Shown here piece after piece: positions 33,643 to 46,400 of a stretch of DNA of 64,000 nucleotides. The stretch comes from Vitrella brassicaformis (Eukaryota > Sar > Vitrellaceae): NCBI GenBank assembly GCA_001179505.1, contig CDMY01000261.1, forward strand, positions 6,187-70,186, read 5' to 3'. Position numbers and translations under genes: made by a program. Each line of letters opens with the position of its first letter. The first letter of the stretch is position 1. The notes below the pieces were generated by a model. It worked only from the letters and a program-made list of their open reading frames with translations. It made no database searches and was not told the DNA's origin.

Positions 33643-33819
33643 TCAGAGGTGGTCTTCTGCTGCTGGTTGTCTGTCGTCTCGGTGTCGCTGGTGTGGCAGC
33701 TGCTGCAGCTGTTGGTCGATCTCCTTCTGTTCCTCTTCGAGCTCCTGTTCTTTGCGGCGCATTTCCTCCTTCTTGGCCTCCAGTCTGCGCCACTCACGGT
33801 CCATACTCTGCTGCTGTAG
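33643..33819 (-). other. Coiled-coil frame continuing past an in-frame TGA
   Basis: Directly after the TGA (33820-33822) that ends the neighbouring gene, the same frame stays open for ~58 codons. From an ATG at 33804 it encodes a strongly charged coiled coil (MDREWRRLEAKKEEMRRKEQ and on, ending QQLQQL), with a second TGA at 33643-33645. The composition matches the coiled coil that ends just before the first TGA. It overlaps the region upstream of the kinase start but is in another frame. It may be read-through coding sequence, a missed intron, a small separate ORF, or decay of the original C-terminus. Confidence 0.4.
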
Positions 33820-34809
33820 TCAGTGGAGGCGCTCTATTCTCTTCTCCCGCTCCGCCGCCCGCTCCTCGAGTTGAAAGCGGAGCCGCTCCTGGATCTCCGA
33901 GCGCTCCTGGAGCTCCATTTCCCAGAAGCCCTTCCAATTGTCCAGCTCCCTCGCGTAGGCCTCAATGTCCTTCTGCCTGTCGACTCGGGGGAATGGCCGG
34001 TAGCGGGACTCGTACGGCCCACCCTGACGAAAGAACGAAGAGACAGACACAGTATGCATGACTCGGCTGAACAGAATACCTCCGACGGATCGGATCGGCG
34101 TACCGTACGTATGTGGCTGACTGTGTTGGTGAGACTCACCTGGGCACCATAGGCGTAGCGGTCATCGTCCTTCTGTCGGCGATTGGTGCGGCGATTCAGC
34201 GGGGACTCTCGTGTCTCCTCTCGCACCGCTGACACAGACAGACAGACAGACGTGTCGATGATGTGCCAGTGAGTGACAGAGAAGGGCCATGTGTGTCTCA
34301 TCCCACCACATCCCTCCTCACCTCCAGCGGCCCGGCCCCCACCAAGCAACGATCCCAAGCCCGAGAACATGCCGCCGAACAAACCACCTGATCCGTTGTC
34401 CTGACCATTGTAGGTGTTGTGAGTGTCCGGTGGCGGCACGTAGCGGCCCACCGAACTGGCCGTCTCCTCCACCTGCAGGCCGGCATGGTCGATGGGCCTC
34501 TGCTGCTGCTGCTGCTGGTGTCGCGAGGCACCACGTGTCCTTTGGGGCCCGAGTGGCGTCTGTGTGGTCATGACGCCGCACTGGTTGCCTCGGAACACCA
34601 CCGGACCGGGTGTCTTCCTGACAAAGCTGGGAGCTGGGTCGGCGAGACGAGGACGGTGAGGCTCCTCGGGCCGCAAATACGGGTAGGCGTATTCTAATGC
34701 GTAGGCTGCGGGCTGAAAGGTGAGAGAAAGCAGAGAGAGCAATGCATGGATGTATGGGTCGCTGCCTGAGGAGTGAGCCACTGACCTCATAACGGTAGCT
34801 GGCCATCAT
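33820..34809 (-). CDS. Gln-rich paralogous-family protein, copy B, with C-terminal coiled coil
   Basis: Exons 34786-34809, 34322-34712, 34140-34228 and 33820-34023 join in phase to 235 residues, starting MMASYRYE. The order of blocks is: YALEYAYPYLRPEEP; a Pro-rich linker; VMTTQTPLGPQ; a Gln run; RPIDHAGLQVEETASSVGRY; PPPDTHNTYNGQDNGSGG; a Gly-rich stretch (LFGGMFSGLGSLLGGGRAAG); a basic linker; and a coiled coil (NWKGFWEMELQERSEIQERL). Blocks through NGSGG are shared with the gene at 15628-16245. No known domain is recognised. The stop is a TGA inside what looks like a continuing coiled coil. The gene's 5' flank runs into poly-G and the second assembly gap. Confidence 0.65.
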
Positions 34810-34880
34810 CGCTGAAAACTCAGCTCGAATCTGCAGTAGTAAAGGCTTCAACTTGAACTTTGAAGTTTGATGTTGCAATC

Positions 34881-35353
34881 TGGGGGGGGGGGGGGGGGGG
34901 GGGNNNNNNNNNNNNNNNNNNNNNNNNNNNNNNNNNNNNNNNNNNNNNNNNNNNNNNNNNNNNNNNNNNNNNNNNNNNNNNNNNNNNNNNNNNNNNNNNN
35001 NNNNNNNNNNNNNNNNNNNNNNNNNNNNNNNNNNNNNNNNNNNNNNNNNNNNNNNNNNNNNNNNNNNNNNNNNNNNNNNNNNNNNNNNNNNNNNNNNNNN
35101 NNNNNNNNNNNNNNNNNNNNNNNNNNNNNNNNNNNNNNNNNNNNNNNNNNNNNNNNNNNNNNNNNNNNNNNNNNNNNNNNNNNNNNNNNNNNNNNNNNNN
35201 NNNGGGGGGCTGCCGAGGGTTTGTACCCTAGACCCCTTGAACCCTGGCAATCTGAGTATGTCAAATAGGCGGAGAGGGTTGGTGGAGAGGGAGTCGTTTG
35301 CATAGTGAAAGATCCATAGTCGACGTCGTTCCCCGAAGTACTTGATTGTCACG
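34881..35353. other. Poly-G tract, 300-N assembly gap and upstream region of the WD40 gene
   Basis: A run of 22-23 Gs (about 34882-34903) abuts exactly 300 Ns (34904-35203). Right of the gap the sequence restarts with GGGGGG. The remaining 150 bp precede ATG 35354 and show no recognisable promoter element. The round gap size suggests a placeholder rather than a measured distance. Confidence 0.8.
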
Positions 35354-38300
35354 ATGGGTGCCGGGTGCTGCACGATGCGGCACAAGGACAAAAGGGAGCG
35401 CTTCCAACCATCGGTGATCGAGCCAAAACCCCACCGAAACGCACAGCCCTCAATCTGTGTTTATCCATGGGTCTTGACGTTTGATGCCATTGGTGTGTTC
35501 ACTCAGTTCCTGCACACCCTGGTGGTGACGTATTCTTCCCAGGTGGACTTCGTGCCGTACTGGATGGACTTCGCTCCTCTGTGGCCGGCCCGCAGCGACA
35601 CTCCCAAGATGCTCGTGGTCGCAAACAGACAGCTCATACAGACATTCAAGTGAGTGCTGGAGAGGGAGGGAGGGAGGGAGGAGTCGTTGTGTGTGTCATG
35701 TGTTTTGATGCATGGCATGGACCGGCAGGCTTGAGTGCAATGGTGGTGACGAGAGCGACTTGGAGGACATGTCTGCCTGCCATCGGCGTGTGCTGGACGA
35801 CAACGAGGGCCTCACCGCCATGGCCTTCTCGGACCCTGACAACTCCAGATACCTCATTGTGAGTGACCACTCACACACTCATAGGCAGGCACTCAGGAAA
35901 GGCGAGCGTGCTGGTCAATCGCTTGTCGTTCGTGTGTCAGTTGGGTGTGTCCGTGACGGGCGAGGCGAGTGAGAGCGACCTGGTGCCATCATCCAGCGTA
36001 TCGACCACACCCTCAGACGAGGTACGGCTGCCTAACCCTCACTCAACATACAGACAGACAGAGATGCGCCGCGCCCTCTCTCTCTTTCCCCGACAGGTGC
36101 CCAAGACCGTTTACGTGCGTATGGTAGATTTGCAGAGCGGCCTGACCACGGTGAGCAGTCACGTGGGCCACAAGGCCGACGTCCGCTGCATCGCTGGGGG
36201 ATACTTCCGCGTCTTCACGGCCGACGAGGACGGACACTGCTGCGTAGGGGATGGAACACCATACGCCACCCAACACCGTGCAGCACTGCCTCGTGTGTTG
36301 TGCGCGCGCGTGTGTGTGTGTGTGTGTGTGTGTCAGTCGTGGCGTAAGGAGCGCAGGCACAGGTCGTCCAAGGACTCCAAGCAAGGGGCGGCCGATCTGC
36401 AGACGGCCCATCCGTACACCCTGCAGCCACACGGCTCCAAGAGGCTGCACCAGGCCGCCATACTCGTAAGGGAGAGGGCATTCACACACACACACACACA
36501 CACATACATACGGGCGGAGGGGGGATGTGATGTGTTCTGATATCACTTGCACCTCACCTTCCTCTCTGTTCTGTCTGTTTGTGTGCCGTGCGTGCAGCAA
36601 ATGGAGGTGGATACGCAATTTCTCTACACTCTTAGCTCCGACCAGACTATTGGCATATGGGTACCTGACGAGTGTGATGGAGTCCGCTGTCGTATTTGTG
36701 CATCTTTCTTCCGCCCTTTGTTTGTATCAGCACGTGCGCGACATGCAGGCCCACACGCTGCTGAATGTGGTGGTGGGCTTCAACAGACAGCTGAGCGCAC
36801 AGGGCCTGCTCGCAGACACGGAGGATGACCATGCACTAGGAGCGGCGGCTGTCTGCATGAAGAGGCACACCGACGCTGTCCAGGCGCCAGTGAGTGGACA
36901 CACACACACACACACACACACACAGCAGAATGAAGGCAGGAGAATGGGTATGGTGTGGATGTTTGGGTGTGGCTATAATGGTGCGTGTGCGTGCGTGCGT
37001 GCGTGCGTGTGGCAGGTGACGCGTCGATCCCAGCTGGTGCGTCCCAAGTCTCGTTGGGGCTCCAGCAACGGCTCCTGTAGAGGACAGGCCTTCCCTATGG
37101 GCCCACTCTATGTGGTAAGAATGCGTCTTAGGTTAGCCGATGGACGAGATGATGCATTCCTGCACGAGTGAGTGGTGGTGTGTCTTCCTCCCTCAGACGG
37201 TAGAGACCAAGTTGGGTGACGGGTGGCTGTTGGTGTACTACCTGGACCAGAGAGAGCCCTCGCCCCACCAAACCGCGGCAGACGACGTGGGTGAACGGGC
37301 GGGCGAGTGGGGACGGGCAAGCCGCGTGAGAATCTTGAAGGGATGGATGTATGGATGGATGGGGCGTCATGCGTCTGTGTGCGTTGTCTTAGGATGAGGG
37401 CGAGAGCTGGGAGGAGGTCGACGACGCGTCGTCTTCGCCGGCCAGTGACACGGGCGCATCCCCCACCCTCCCACCATTCTTAGACAGTAGCAGCAGCGGC
37501 AGCAGCAGCGGGGCCACGGTCGGCATTCAGGTCGACATGGAATACGACCCCTCATCGGTCTCACTCGGACGGCCCAAACCCGCAGCCGCGGCAGCCGCTG
37601 ACGAGACGCCATCCTCTCCCTCTCCCTCTCCCTCCGCCCTGAGGGACCACAGCCAGAAGAGCGTCTCCACCCAGGCATCATCTGCCGACATTGCATCCTC
37701 ATCCGACCCATCGGTCCCATCACGCGACCGCTCATTCGTCCCCGGCTCGGCCACGTCGCGGCGAGTCATATCGGCGGGCAGAGAGGCCTCAGAGGAGCCG
37801 CCGAGCGACGCCCAGTCCTTCGATCGTGCGAGGCGTGTGCGGGGTCCGTTGCATGTGCCGGTGACGGACGACGATGTCAAGTGCCGTGCGCTGCGGGTGC
37901 ATTCGGGCGCCATTACTGCCATGGTGTACGGCCCGTACGACAATGGCCCGGTCATCACTGCGTCGGAGGATAGGAGCGTTCGCGCATGGGTGGGCCCGTG
38001 ACGGACGGACACAGATGGGATGGCCTCTCATCGGAGAGGCGTCTTGCGCATCTCCATCCATCCTCCTTGTGTCTGTTGGTTTGTGTGGTGTGTGGTGTGT
38101 GTATGTTGACTGACTGACACAGGAGGCTACCAGTCTGATGTGTCAGGGGTCTCGCGAAGATGCACTCGTCAGTCAGCCAAGAAACACCTGACTGATACTT
38201 ACTGGACACACACTCCCTGCCTGTCTGTCTGTGTGCGTGTGTGCCCGTCCGTCCGTCCATCATTCATGACTGCCTGCAGGATCGGATCACGGCGATGCGC

Positions 38301-38648
38301 ACCAACCCGCCGTTCAACATCATCACCTGCAGCCCTTCACGTATACGGGTACGGTACACCCAACCACCCACACAGCCAGCCAGCCACGCATCCACACACA
38401 GTAGTGCTGATTGATTCGTGTGTCTGCTGTGTCTGCGTGTGACCCATAACTATCAGTTGTGGACGTTGATCAACTCGAGGAGCCGTCAGTTTGACGTGAC
38501 GGACGAGGAAATGGTCCGGCGCCGCGAGGCACGCGCCCACGGACACGGCGATACTAAGGGGGAGGGAGGGGCAGAGGGCGAGGGGGCGGGGGTGGATGGG
38601 GGGAGGCCCAAAAGGGATAGGCGGACACAGTACCTCCTGCACGACTGA
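35354..38648 (+). CDS. WD40-repeat protein with N-terminal lipidation motif, 12 exons
   Basis: Exons 35354-35649, 35729-35858, 35941-36021, 36097-36243, 36337-36465, 36598-36660, 36731-36889, 37016-37114, 37197-37325, 37393-37989, 38280-38348 and 38457-38648 close in frame to 696 residues. The start MGAGCC has Gly at position 2 followed by cysteines, a classic N-myristoylation and palmitoylation context, so the protein may sit on membranes. WD-type blades are visible: VGHKADVRCIAGGYFRVFTA with a following DEDG; FLYTLSSDQTIGIW; and HSGAITAMVYGPYDNGPVIT with SEDRSVRAW. A long Ser/Pro/Ala-rich insert (within 37393-37800) separates them, and the end is charged. Likely a scaffold; no partner can be inferred. 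Reading from 35486 to 35541 could be an extra small intron (GTGTGT...TTCCCAG). Confidence 0.75.
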
Positions 38649-38895
38649 CTGACTTACTCCATCAGAGGCGGGCAGCCAGCAGTGCGTGCAGACGGTGTTC
38701 TTCTGTTGTGTAAAGGGTAGATGAATGCATTGATTGATTGTCCGTAAGACTCTCTTGATTAGCGGGCCTGTTGCCTAGGACAGACAAATCAGTTCAATCC
38801 CCCTTCCTCGTCCCTGCGAGCTCGAAAAAATCCGCCTGCGAGCTTAGCCAACGGAGAGAAGGCAAATCGCGGAAGTGGAGGCGTAGAAGGCAGAG

Positions 38896-41716
38896 ATGCC
38901 GACACACGGCCTCGAAGACGAACAGCAAGAGGTATGGACAAGAGCGGTCCACACACATATGACGCGTGGTTTCTTCTTGTGCTGCCTGCCTGCCTGCTGC
39001 CTTGCTTGCGGAAGTAGCCTTGGTATCTTATCTGCCCTTAATTGCGTCCATCCGTACGCACAAGTGTACTGGCTCACACTTGCTGTTCGCTGCTTTGGTT
39101 TTGCGTGAGCTGCTTGTTGGCTGCGCAGCTTCTTCCTTCTTCCTGGGCCGAATGAACAAGTGAAAGGCTGTCGGCTGCTGACTGTCCATGGTATCCATGT
39201 ACGCGTGTTCTTCTTCATGTGGGCTGAAAGATAGCGAAATATGTGTGGGTGGGTCGTAGCCAGCTATGAGTGAAGGTGACAGTCAGCTAATTCTGTGATC
39301 CGAACATTCATGCGCACATACGGAGCGGCATGCATGCATCTTCACACACATGACGACACACACACATGCACAGACATCCCCTCAGTTGTTTTCTTTCTCT
39401 CTCCCCGTGTCTGTTTGCATGGTGTACGTGTCAGGCGGCTCACAAGAACAGCCTCAACCCATTGCACCACCCCCCCCACCACCCCATCGCCCCTCAGCAC
39501 TTCGTCGACGGCACCCCAGATGTGCCCGACAACATGGTCGTGCACGTCAAGGACTTCGTCGAGCAGGCACCCACGACGCCCCTCGCACGCACCAACTCGT
39601 TCGGCCAGATCGTCCGGAAAGAGGAGCCCCTCTCCCGGACCACACAGTCCGGCCCCCCGCCCCCCTCCCTCTGGGCCGACTTCCCGGCCGCCGACTACGT
39701 CACCATTCTGACAGATGACGGCAAGCAGTTCCACCCGACGGTGCGGCAGCGGGTGCTTCACAGCGAGAGCGAGACGGTCTACGCCCTGTGTCCCTTGCGC
39801 GACACCAAGCTGCAGATCACGGAGCACTGCATCCTTCGCACGCCGGGTGTGCTGGAGTTCGGCGTCCACTTCCGGGCCGTCGAGACGGTGCGATTCTCGT
39901 TCAACCGCGAGGTGCGGGTGGAGGGCCAGCACGATAAGTTCAGCGAGTGCGACTTTTTGCTGCCGGGGCTGTGGTACAAGCACAACCTCGTGGCGGGCAT
40001 GAGCGACGAGACGCAGAACATCGTGCTATGCCCCAACCCCGCCACCAACAAGATGCTCTCGTCGTTCGCCTACAACCTCTACCCGAGCGTGCGCGTGGGG
40101 ACCTGCTGGACGGTGCGGGAGGACAAGGTGGCGTACCCGGTGGCGGCCGTGTACCACCGCAAGAGCGGCGAGTTCACCTTCATCCAGCGGATGGATGTCT
40201 TGGAGAAGGACTCGCTGCTGCCGGGCTTCCCCAGGGGCGAGGTGGTGCTCGAGGGCGACACAGACATCGGATCACTCGGCTTCAAAAACAACAATGGCAG
40301 CCCTTCGCTGGTGCTCAACTTCCCTTGGTCAGCTCAGCTCACCTGAATGACCCCCTGTGCTGTCTTCACTAAGCCATCCATCAATCCATCTGTGTGTGTG
40401 TGTCTGGCAGGTATGAGCGTGACTTCGCGTATCAGCGTAAGGGCACCATTTTGCCTCTGGAGGAGCAGGGTCCCGTGCAGTCCTTTCTGGAGCTCAAGGC
40501 CGGCGAGTCCAAGACCGTCAGCTGGCGGCTCGTCTACGGCAGGTGCGACAGCTACCACGAGCTCGTCTGCACCACCTGGGAGGCGTCATACGCACACCTG
40601 CAGCCCAAACTGGTGCCCACATCCCTTCTCGATGACGAAATACTCGACCTCCTCTGCCACTACTTCGTGTACTCACTCACGGCCACACACACGGCATGCT
40701 GTCTGTGTGTGATGTGATATGTGTGTGTGTGTGTTCAGGGATTCGTATCTGTCGACACCGACGCTGCACGGCTTCAAGTGCGTCAACATGAGCCCCCGCA
40801 CGTGTGAGGTGGTCGAGGAGGACGTAGCCTTTGAGGTGGGCTTCGTGGGCCGGGTGCTGATGAATGCCACCAACTGCTACACCTACGGCCAGAAGAAGGG
40901 CCGGCAAGACCTCATCGAGATCGGCACCAGCGTCCTCACCTCATGGTTCGAACACGGGTTCACCGAGAATGGACTTCTCAAGGTGAGTCAGTATAGTATA
41001 AGTAGCTGGTGCCCGTGTCATCATTCTGTGTGGTTCTTTGTGTTGTCATGTGTGGCATGGCCGGCTGCAGGAGATTTTCCACGCCAATGAGCAGCAGCAG
41101 GTGGAGCTCTTCACCAGCCGACGGCAGGGAGAAGGTATGCTGACCCTTCCCCCTCCCCCTCCTCTCACCCACACCCACCAGGGACACCAGAGACACCACA
41201 GACACACACTCTTCCTCTCTCTCCTGTGCTGCATGCCATTCAGCTGCCTTGGCGTTGATCCAGTATTTGGAGTTTGAGCGTCACAGCTGTCGGCCGCCCC
41301 CGGCCGAGTACGAGAGCAAGGTGAAGCGGCTGTTGGAGACCTGCATATCGCTGCAGCAGGTGGACGGCAGCTTCCCCCGGGCGTTCGACAAGAACCTCGC
41401 CATCAAAGACGCCAATGGGGGCGGCACCTCCTGCATGGTCCCCGCTCTCATCCACGCCTTCAGGTCGTTGACCGTTCCCCCTCTCGATGGATGGATGGAT
41501 GGATGGGTGGGTGTGGCATGCCGGCAGGTATTTCGATGACCCCAAGTATCGCGACATAGCGATTCATGCGGGCTACTATATTGTGAGTGAGGTGGTGGAG
41601 CAGGACAACTACACCTCGTCCACCATCGATGCCAACTGCCCTGACAAGGAAGCCGCAACATACGCCGCTACGGCCATGTGGTACCTCGCAGGTCGGTCAG
41701 TCACACCCAACACACA

Positions 41717-41751
<35 letters not shown>

Positions 41752-42535
41752 GCTTTCGTGATGGCTTGTGTGCTGTGTGTTCAGGTGTGACCGAGGTGGA
41801 GCAGCTTCGCCAGCGGCTGACCAAGGTGGCGGCCAAGGCGTGCGACTTTGCCCTCAGCTACTTCATGCTCTACGACACACCATTCGCTGCAGGACACATA
41901 CTCAAAGACCAAGTGACATGACAGACACCATCCACCCCACCCACCACACACACGAACACCACACCCATCTGTGTGTCTGTGTGTGTGTGGTGCAGGTGCC
42001 GCCCCACGGCCTGCACACCCGTGGGTGGGGCTTGGTGTCTAGCGAGAACAACCACATCGACTGCTATGCCTTTGACTTCCTGGATGTGCTGCGCTGGGTG
42101 GGCGACGAGGTGCGGCCGGCCAGCCAAGGGTGGAAGTACCACACGATGGCCAACCTCATCGCCAGCAGCCTCAGGGAGCAGCTGCTGCCGAGGCCGGGGC
42201 GCATGTGCGGCATTGGAAAGGTCAGGCCTATAACACACACACCACACACACAGAGGGAGGGAGGGAGGAAGGAGGAGCCATCCATCCATCCATCAATCCA
42301 TCCACCCACCCCTGTGTGTGTGTGTGTGTGTCTTCAGGTGGGCTACATGCCGGAGGTGGTGCAGCAGACGTTGTGGGACTACGGCAAGAACGGCAAGGGG
42401 ACGTACAACTACTTCATGGCCTTCGGGTGGCCGGTGGCGTCCATCTGGCGCATGCTAGAGCGGCGCGTCTTCGGCTTCCACCCCGACCTCCTCCCAGCAG
42501 ACCACCCACACGCACCGCCACTCGCACGCACCTGA
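38896..42535 (+). CDS. Large alpha/alpha-toroid (six-hairpin glycosidase-like) protein
   Basis: Ten exons (38896-38931, 39435-40327, 40411-40668, 40739-40982, 41071-41134, 41244-41463, 41528-41691, 41785-41912, 41996-42220, 42338-42535) close in frame to 809 residues. The first exon is only 12 codons (MPTHGLEDEQQE) and is followed by a 503-bp intron. Residues ~60-370 look like beta-rich domains (HCILRTPGVLEFGVHFRAVE; WTVREDKVAYPVAAVY). Residues ~400-800 consist of repeated helix pairs with aromatic and acidic loop residues (LLETCISLQQVDGSFPRAF; ALIHAFRYFDDPKYRDIAIH; TRGWGLVSSENNHIDCYAFD; GTYNYFMAFGWPVASIW), as in six-hairpin glycosidases and lyases. A glycoside hydrolase or lyase is the best guess. 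I could not assign a CAZy family, and no signal peptide is seen. Confidence 0.7.
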
Positions 42536-43471
42536 CTCACCTGACTCACCAGTGGGACGGAGGGAGACAGGGAGGGAGGCAGGGAGGGAGAGTTGGAGTG
42601 GGATGCATGCCTGCAGGTTCTCCCGGTTTGTTTTTTGTTTGGCAATGCAATGAAGGTCGTCGGGTCGGTGGAGGGTTTTTTGCTTGCTGGCTTGCCTGCC
42701 TGCCTGCCTGCTCGCGCCAAACATGTGTGTGGGTATGCATGCGTCTCAAGCCGCTGCGCGTTCGTGTCGTGAAGCGCAGCCCTCCGTCGGTCTGTGTCGG
42801 TCTCTCGCAGCCAGCCAGCAGGGGTTTTTGCTATGTCGGTCGGGATGTGTGGAGTGACTGGGTTGGGGGTGGGGCGTGTTTGTTGTGTCTGTGGTGAGTC
42901 TGCGAAGGAAGGCCGCATGTGCGCTGAACGTGCATCAGATCATGCACGCCTGCCTAAATGCGCGGAGGCCGGTGGGGTGGGTGGGTGCGGTTTGTTTGTG
43001 TTGCTGTATTGCTCTGTTTCTGTGTCAGTCAGGTCAGGTGTGATCTACTGGTGTGTGTGGTGTGTGTGTACATCAATCAATCTGTTGAGTGAATGAATTA
43101 GCTAGGTGCACCCACTACCGAAGACAGACAGACAGACAGACGGACAGACATCTGTCAAAGTGACAGTCACTCCATTGTACAGTCAGAGTTAGTTGATTGA
43201 ATCCAACACAAGCCTCACTGCATTCTCAACGTAGACCGGACAATGCAGGGGTCTGGGGAGACCGAGCAAGACAAGCCCACGCACAAGGAGATGAACACAT
43301 GCCTGGGTCCATGGAGATGACCCACACACGCGTACACCTCGATCGCCTCAGGCTCGTCCTGCCCTGCCCTGCCCTGCCCACTCACAAACCAAAAGAGTCA
43401 GTCAGTCCGTCACATCATTCGACAGATCGATCAACGAACACACACACGGGTCAGCCCTTCCTCCCTCCCAT
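42536..43471. other. Intergenic stretch between convergent genes
   Basis: This holds 3' flanks only. Short tandem tracts are present, such as (GGGA)n near 42557, (CTGC)n near 42690 and (GACA)n near 43122. No coding frame or RNA gene is supported. Confidence 0.5.
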
Positions 43472-46400
43472 TCACTGCGCAGCACTGATGCTCTGCGTGT
43501 GGCTGCCGCCATCCAGATCCACCCATCCGCCATCATCGCCCCCACCACTACCGCCTTCCTGTGCACCACTCAGGCGCAGCGGTAGTATCGCCTTGGTGTG
43601 GTTCCAAGGCCCCCCCGTCACCTCACTGCTAATGCTGCTGCTGCTGCCAATGGTGGGATGATGCACCTGCATACGGAGTGGGGGGAAAGATACACAGCAT
43701 ACGTGGCTATACTGCTGTCCGTTGCGGTGACTTACCGCCCCGCCTGTGGTGGGTCGTGGGTGTCCCTCTGTGTCGTCATAGAACTCAATGGCATCACGTG
43801 AGTCGATGCCCAGCTGCCGACACAGCTCCTACACACACACAGCAGCACAGCACAGCACAGCACATAGAGCGATGATCTGGCTCCCTTGCTACCGTCTAGC
43901 TACATGGTAGACTGCACAGACACCAGCGTAGGTACCTCAAGGTGCTGGTGCTTGGCCCATGACTTGAGCTCATTTCTCCTGACGCTCACCAGCAGTGACA
44001 GCTTCTCCATCGCCCACTCCTCGCGGAAGTGCTGCGTGACGAACAACCGCAGCACGCTCACCAGGTCGTCGGCACTCAAGTCGCCCGCCCGCTGCACCAG
44101 CGACCTGCAGAGGTCCCTCGGGGCCGCCAGGTCGAGTGCAGTGACGGCCTGCAGCGCCCTTGCCATCTGCTTGGCGGTCCCCTCCCCCCTCTCCCTCTCC
44201 TCGACCCCATGGCCATCAGGGTAGGGGTAGAAGAAGTTCCGTACCAGCTCGCCGCCCAGCTGGGCCACCAGCTCTTCCATCGTCCTCCTCTCGTGGCCGC
44301 AGAGGCCGATGCGGCCCTTGGGGTCACTCCAGTGCATCTGGAGGGCACGAAGCGCGGCCGTCGTGGCGTCGAGAGAGAGGTACTCGCACACCAGGGGAGT
44401 GTCTGTGTCGGTGTCTGCGTGGGTGGGGTGGCCTGTGTGGGGAGAGGGGGAGGGAGTGAGGAGGTGGGCGGCGATCTCGCGGTAGAGGTCTTCGCATTCG
44501 GCTGGGGTGAGGGCGTCTTGTTGCTCTCCGTCTTCCTCGTCAGCTGTGGCCTGGTCGCGGGCCTTGATGACCTCAATCATCAACGCAGGCAGCAGCTCGG
44601 CACGACACGCTGACACCACACACACACACACACACACGCAGAGAGAGAGAGAGAGAGGGAGAGAGAGGGAGAGATCACACAGAAAGATCTCGCACACCGA
44701 CAGCAAGGTCACCTGTGACATGTGGCCTCAATTGTCGCTGCCACTGGGGTCTGGCAGAGTCGGCCGGGAAGGAGCAGATCGCCTGCACCAATGCGTCTGC
44801 GGGCGCCTCGGGCAAGATCCGCATCAAGCCCCCATAGGTAGCACAGGCGCTCTCCCTATCCAGCAACACATCGCTCTCGCCACCCTCCCCGCCTCCTTGG
44901 CTGCTGGCGGCCGCCGACTCCAGCAACGACGGCTCCTCTTGGACAATGCGTCTGCCGATCTCAGTGCCCTCAGCTGGTGGGGGCGCCTCGACACGCATCG
45001 GCCGATCCTTCACCGTGACTTTCGTCTCGTCAGGTGCAAAGGACGCCTCGTTGCCGTCACCTCTGTTCCTCTTGTCGCCACCCTCTCTCTCCCAGGCAAA
45101 CTCCACCTGCTGCGGGGCCTTGCGGACGGTGTGCTGCTGCTGCTTCCTCGCCGGTAGCTCGCCCCACATGTCGGATTTTGGCTCCTCAGATGCCGCATCT
45201 TGCTCCGGCTCCTTCTTTAGGTGGGGCACCGGCCATGTGCCCCTCGGCTGCTGGTTACCATGCTCGCCCCACGCACCCCTCCCTGGCCCACCGCCGGCGT
45301 GGTAGAGGTCCGGCCGCTTCAGCCGTCGCGGCTTGGTGCCACCAGACGCCAGCGAGCTGTCTGGTGGGTAGACGAGGAAGTCGGCCGTGGCGTCGGAGAA
45401 TGTGTTGCACTGGTCGACGAGACCTGCCTCTTCCGACTTGTACTGACGGATGGGGCGCGGAGAGGGCTGCAAGGGAGACGGCGGCTCAGTGGCGGGGGCG
45501 GGGGCGGGTGGGATTGGGATGGGCGTCTTGGGAAGGAGGGGTGGGTCACCCGCCTCCACTGCTGACAGCCACGAATCTGCCAAGAAGCATCCGTAGACAT
45601 GCACCGACCGATTCATGGTGAGTGTCTGGCTGTCTTCCGTGTGTGAGCCTGTGTAAGTAACCTTCATCTGGAAACATGCCTTTGACCACTTTATCGACAA
45701 CAAGCCATCCAGCAGGGGCCATCGCACCCCTAACACCCTCGCCATCGTCTCCCAGCCGCTTCACAGACGGCACCACCCCCTCCCCCACCACACACACCCC
45801 TCGCCCCTCGTCGCTCCCTCCTTCCTTCATCCTCACCCACGCCCAAGGGTCATAGTTCACCCGATGCAGCCCGAGTGCGCGCAGACACCGCACCACGCCG
45901 GCCTTGAAGTCCAGCGCCGCACATGCCAAGATGCATCGGAGGAAGAGCGTGTCGTCCATCTGTGTGCGGTCGGCGAGGGCGTCCCCGAGGTAGGTGGACG
46001 CGGGTGATGAGAAGGACTGCATGATGGCCGTAGTCATGAAGGCGTCGGGGTTGCCGCTGGCAGCGTAGCTCTCCAGCATGCCGACCCGCTCCTCGATGAG
46101 GGTGGACCGCAGTTTGTGCGGCACGGCGGTGGCGGCCGTCTCCTCCAGAAGGGTGTCGCGATACCCAGCCGTCTGAAGCGCTTGCAGGATCTGACAGACA
46201 ACCGTCCATCCGTCCGTCCCCCCATGTGAAGTGAAGCATCAGCCCGGCCCATTCATTGGTGCGCTCACTGCACTCACTGACCTGTCCAATTTCCTTTGGT
46301 TTGAGGTGTCTGGGTGCCCGTATGACCATGAACGACAGCCGGCGGTAGAAGTTGAAAGCGCGGTGTCGCATGCGGCTGAATGATGACAGCAGGGAGGGAA

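Noticed and set aside
36260-36350. Coding continuation of the WD40 gene through the GT-repeat
   Set aside because: The stretch has a GTAGGG donor and a GTGTCAG acceptor and translates to Cys/Val repeats; it is treated as an intron.
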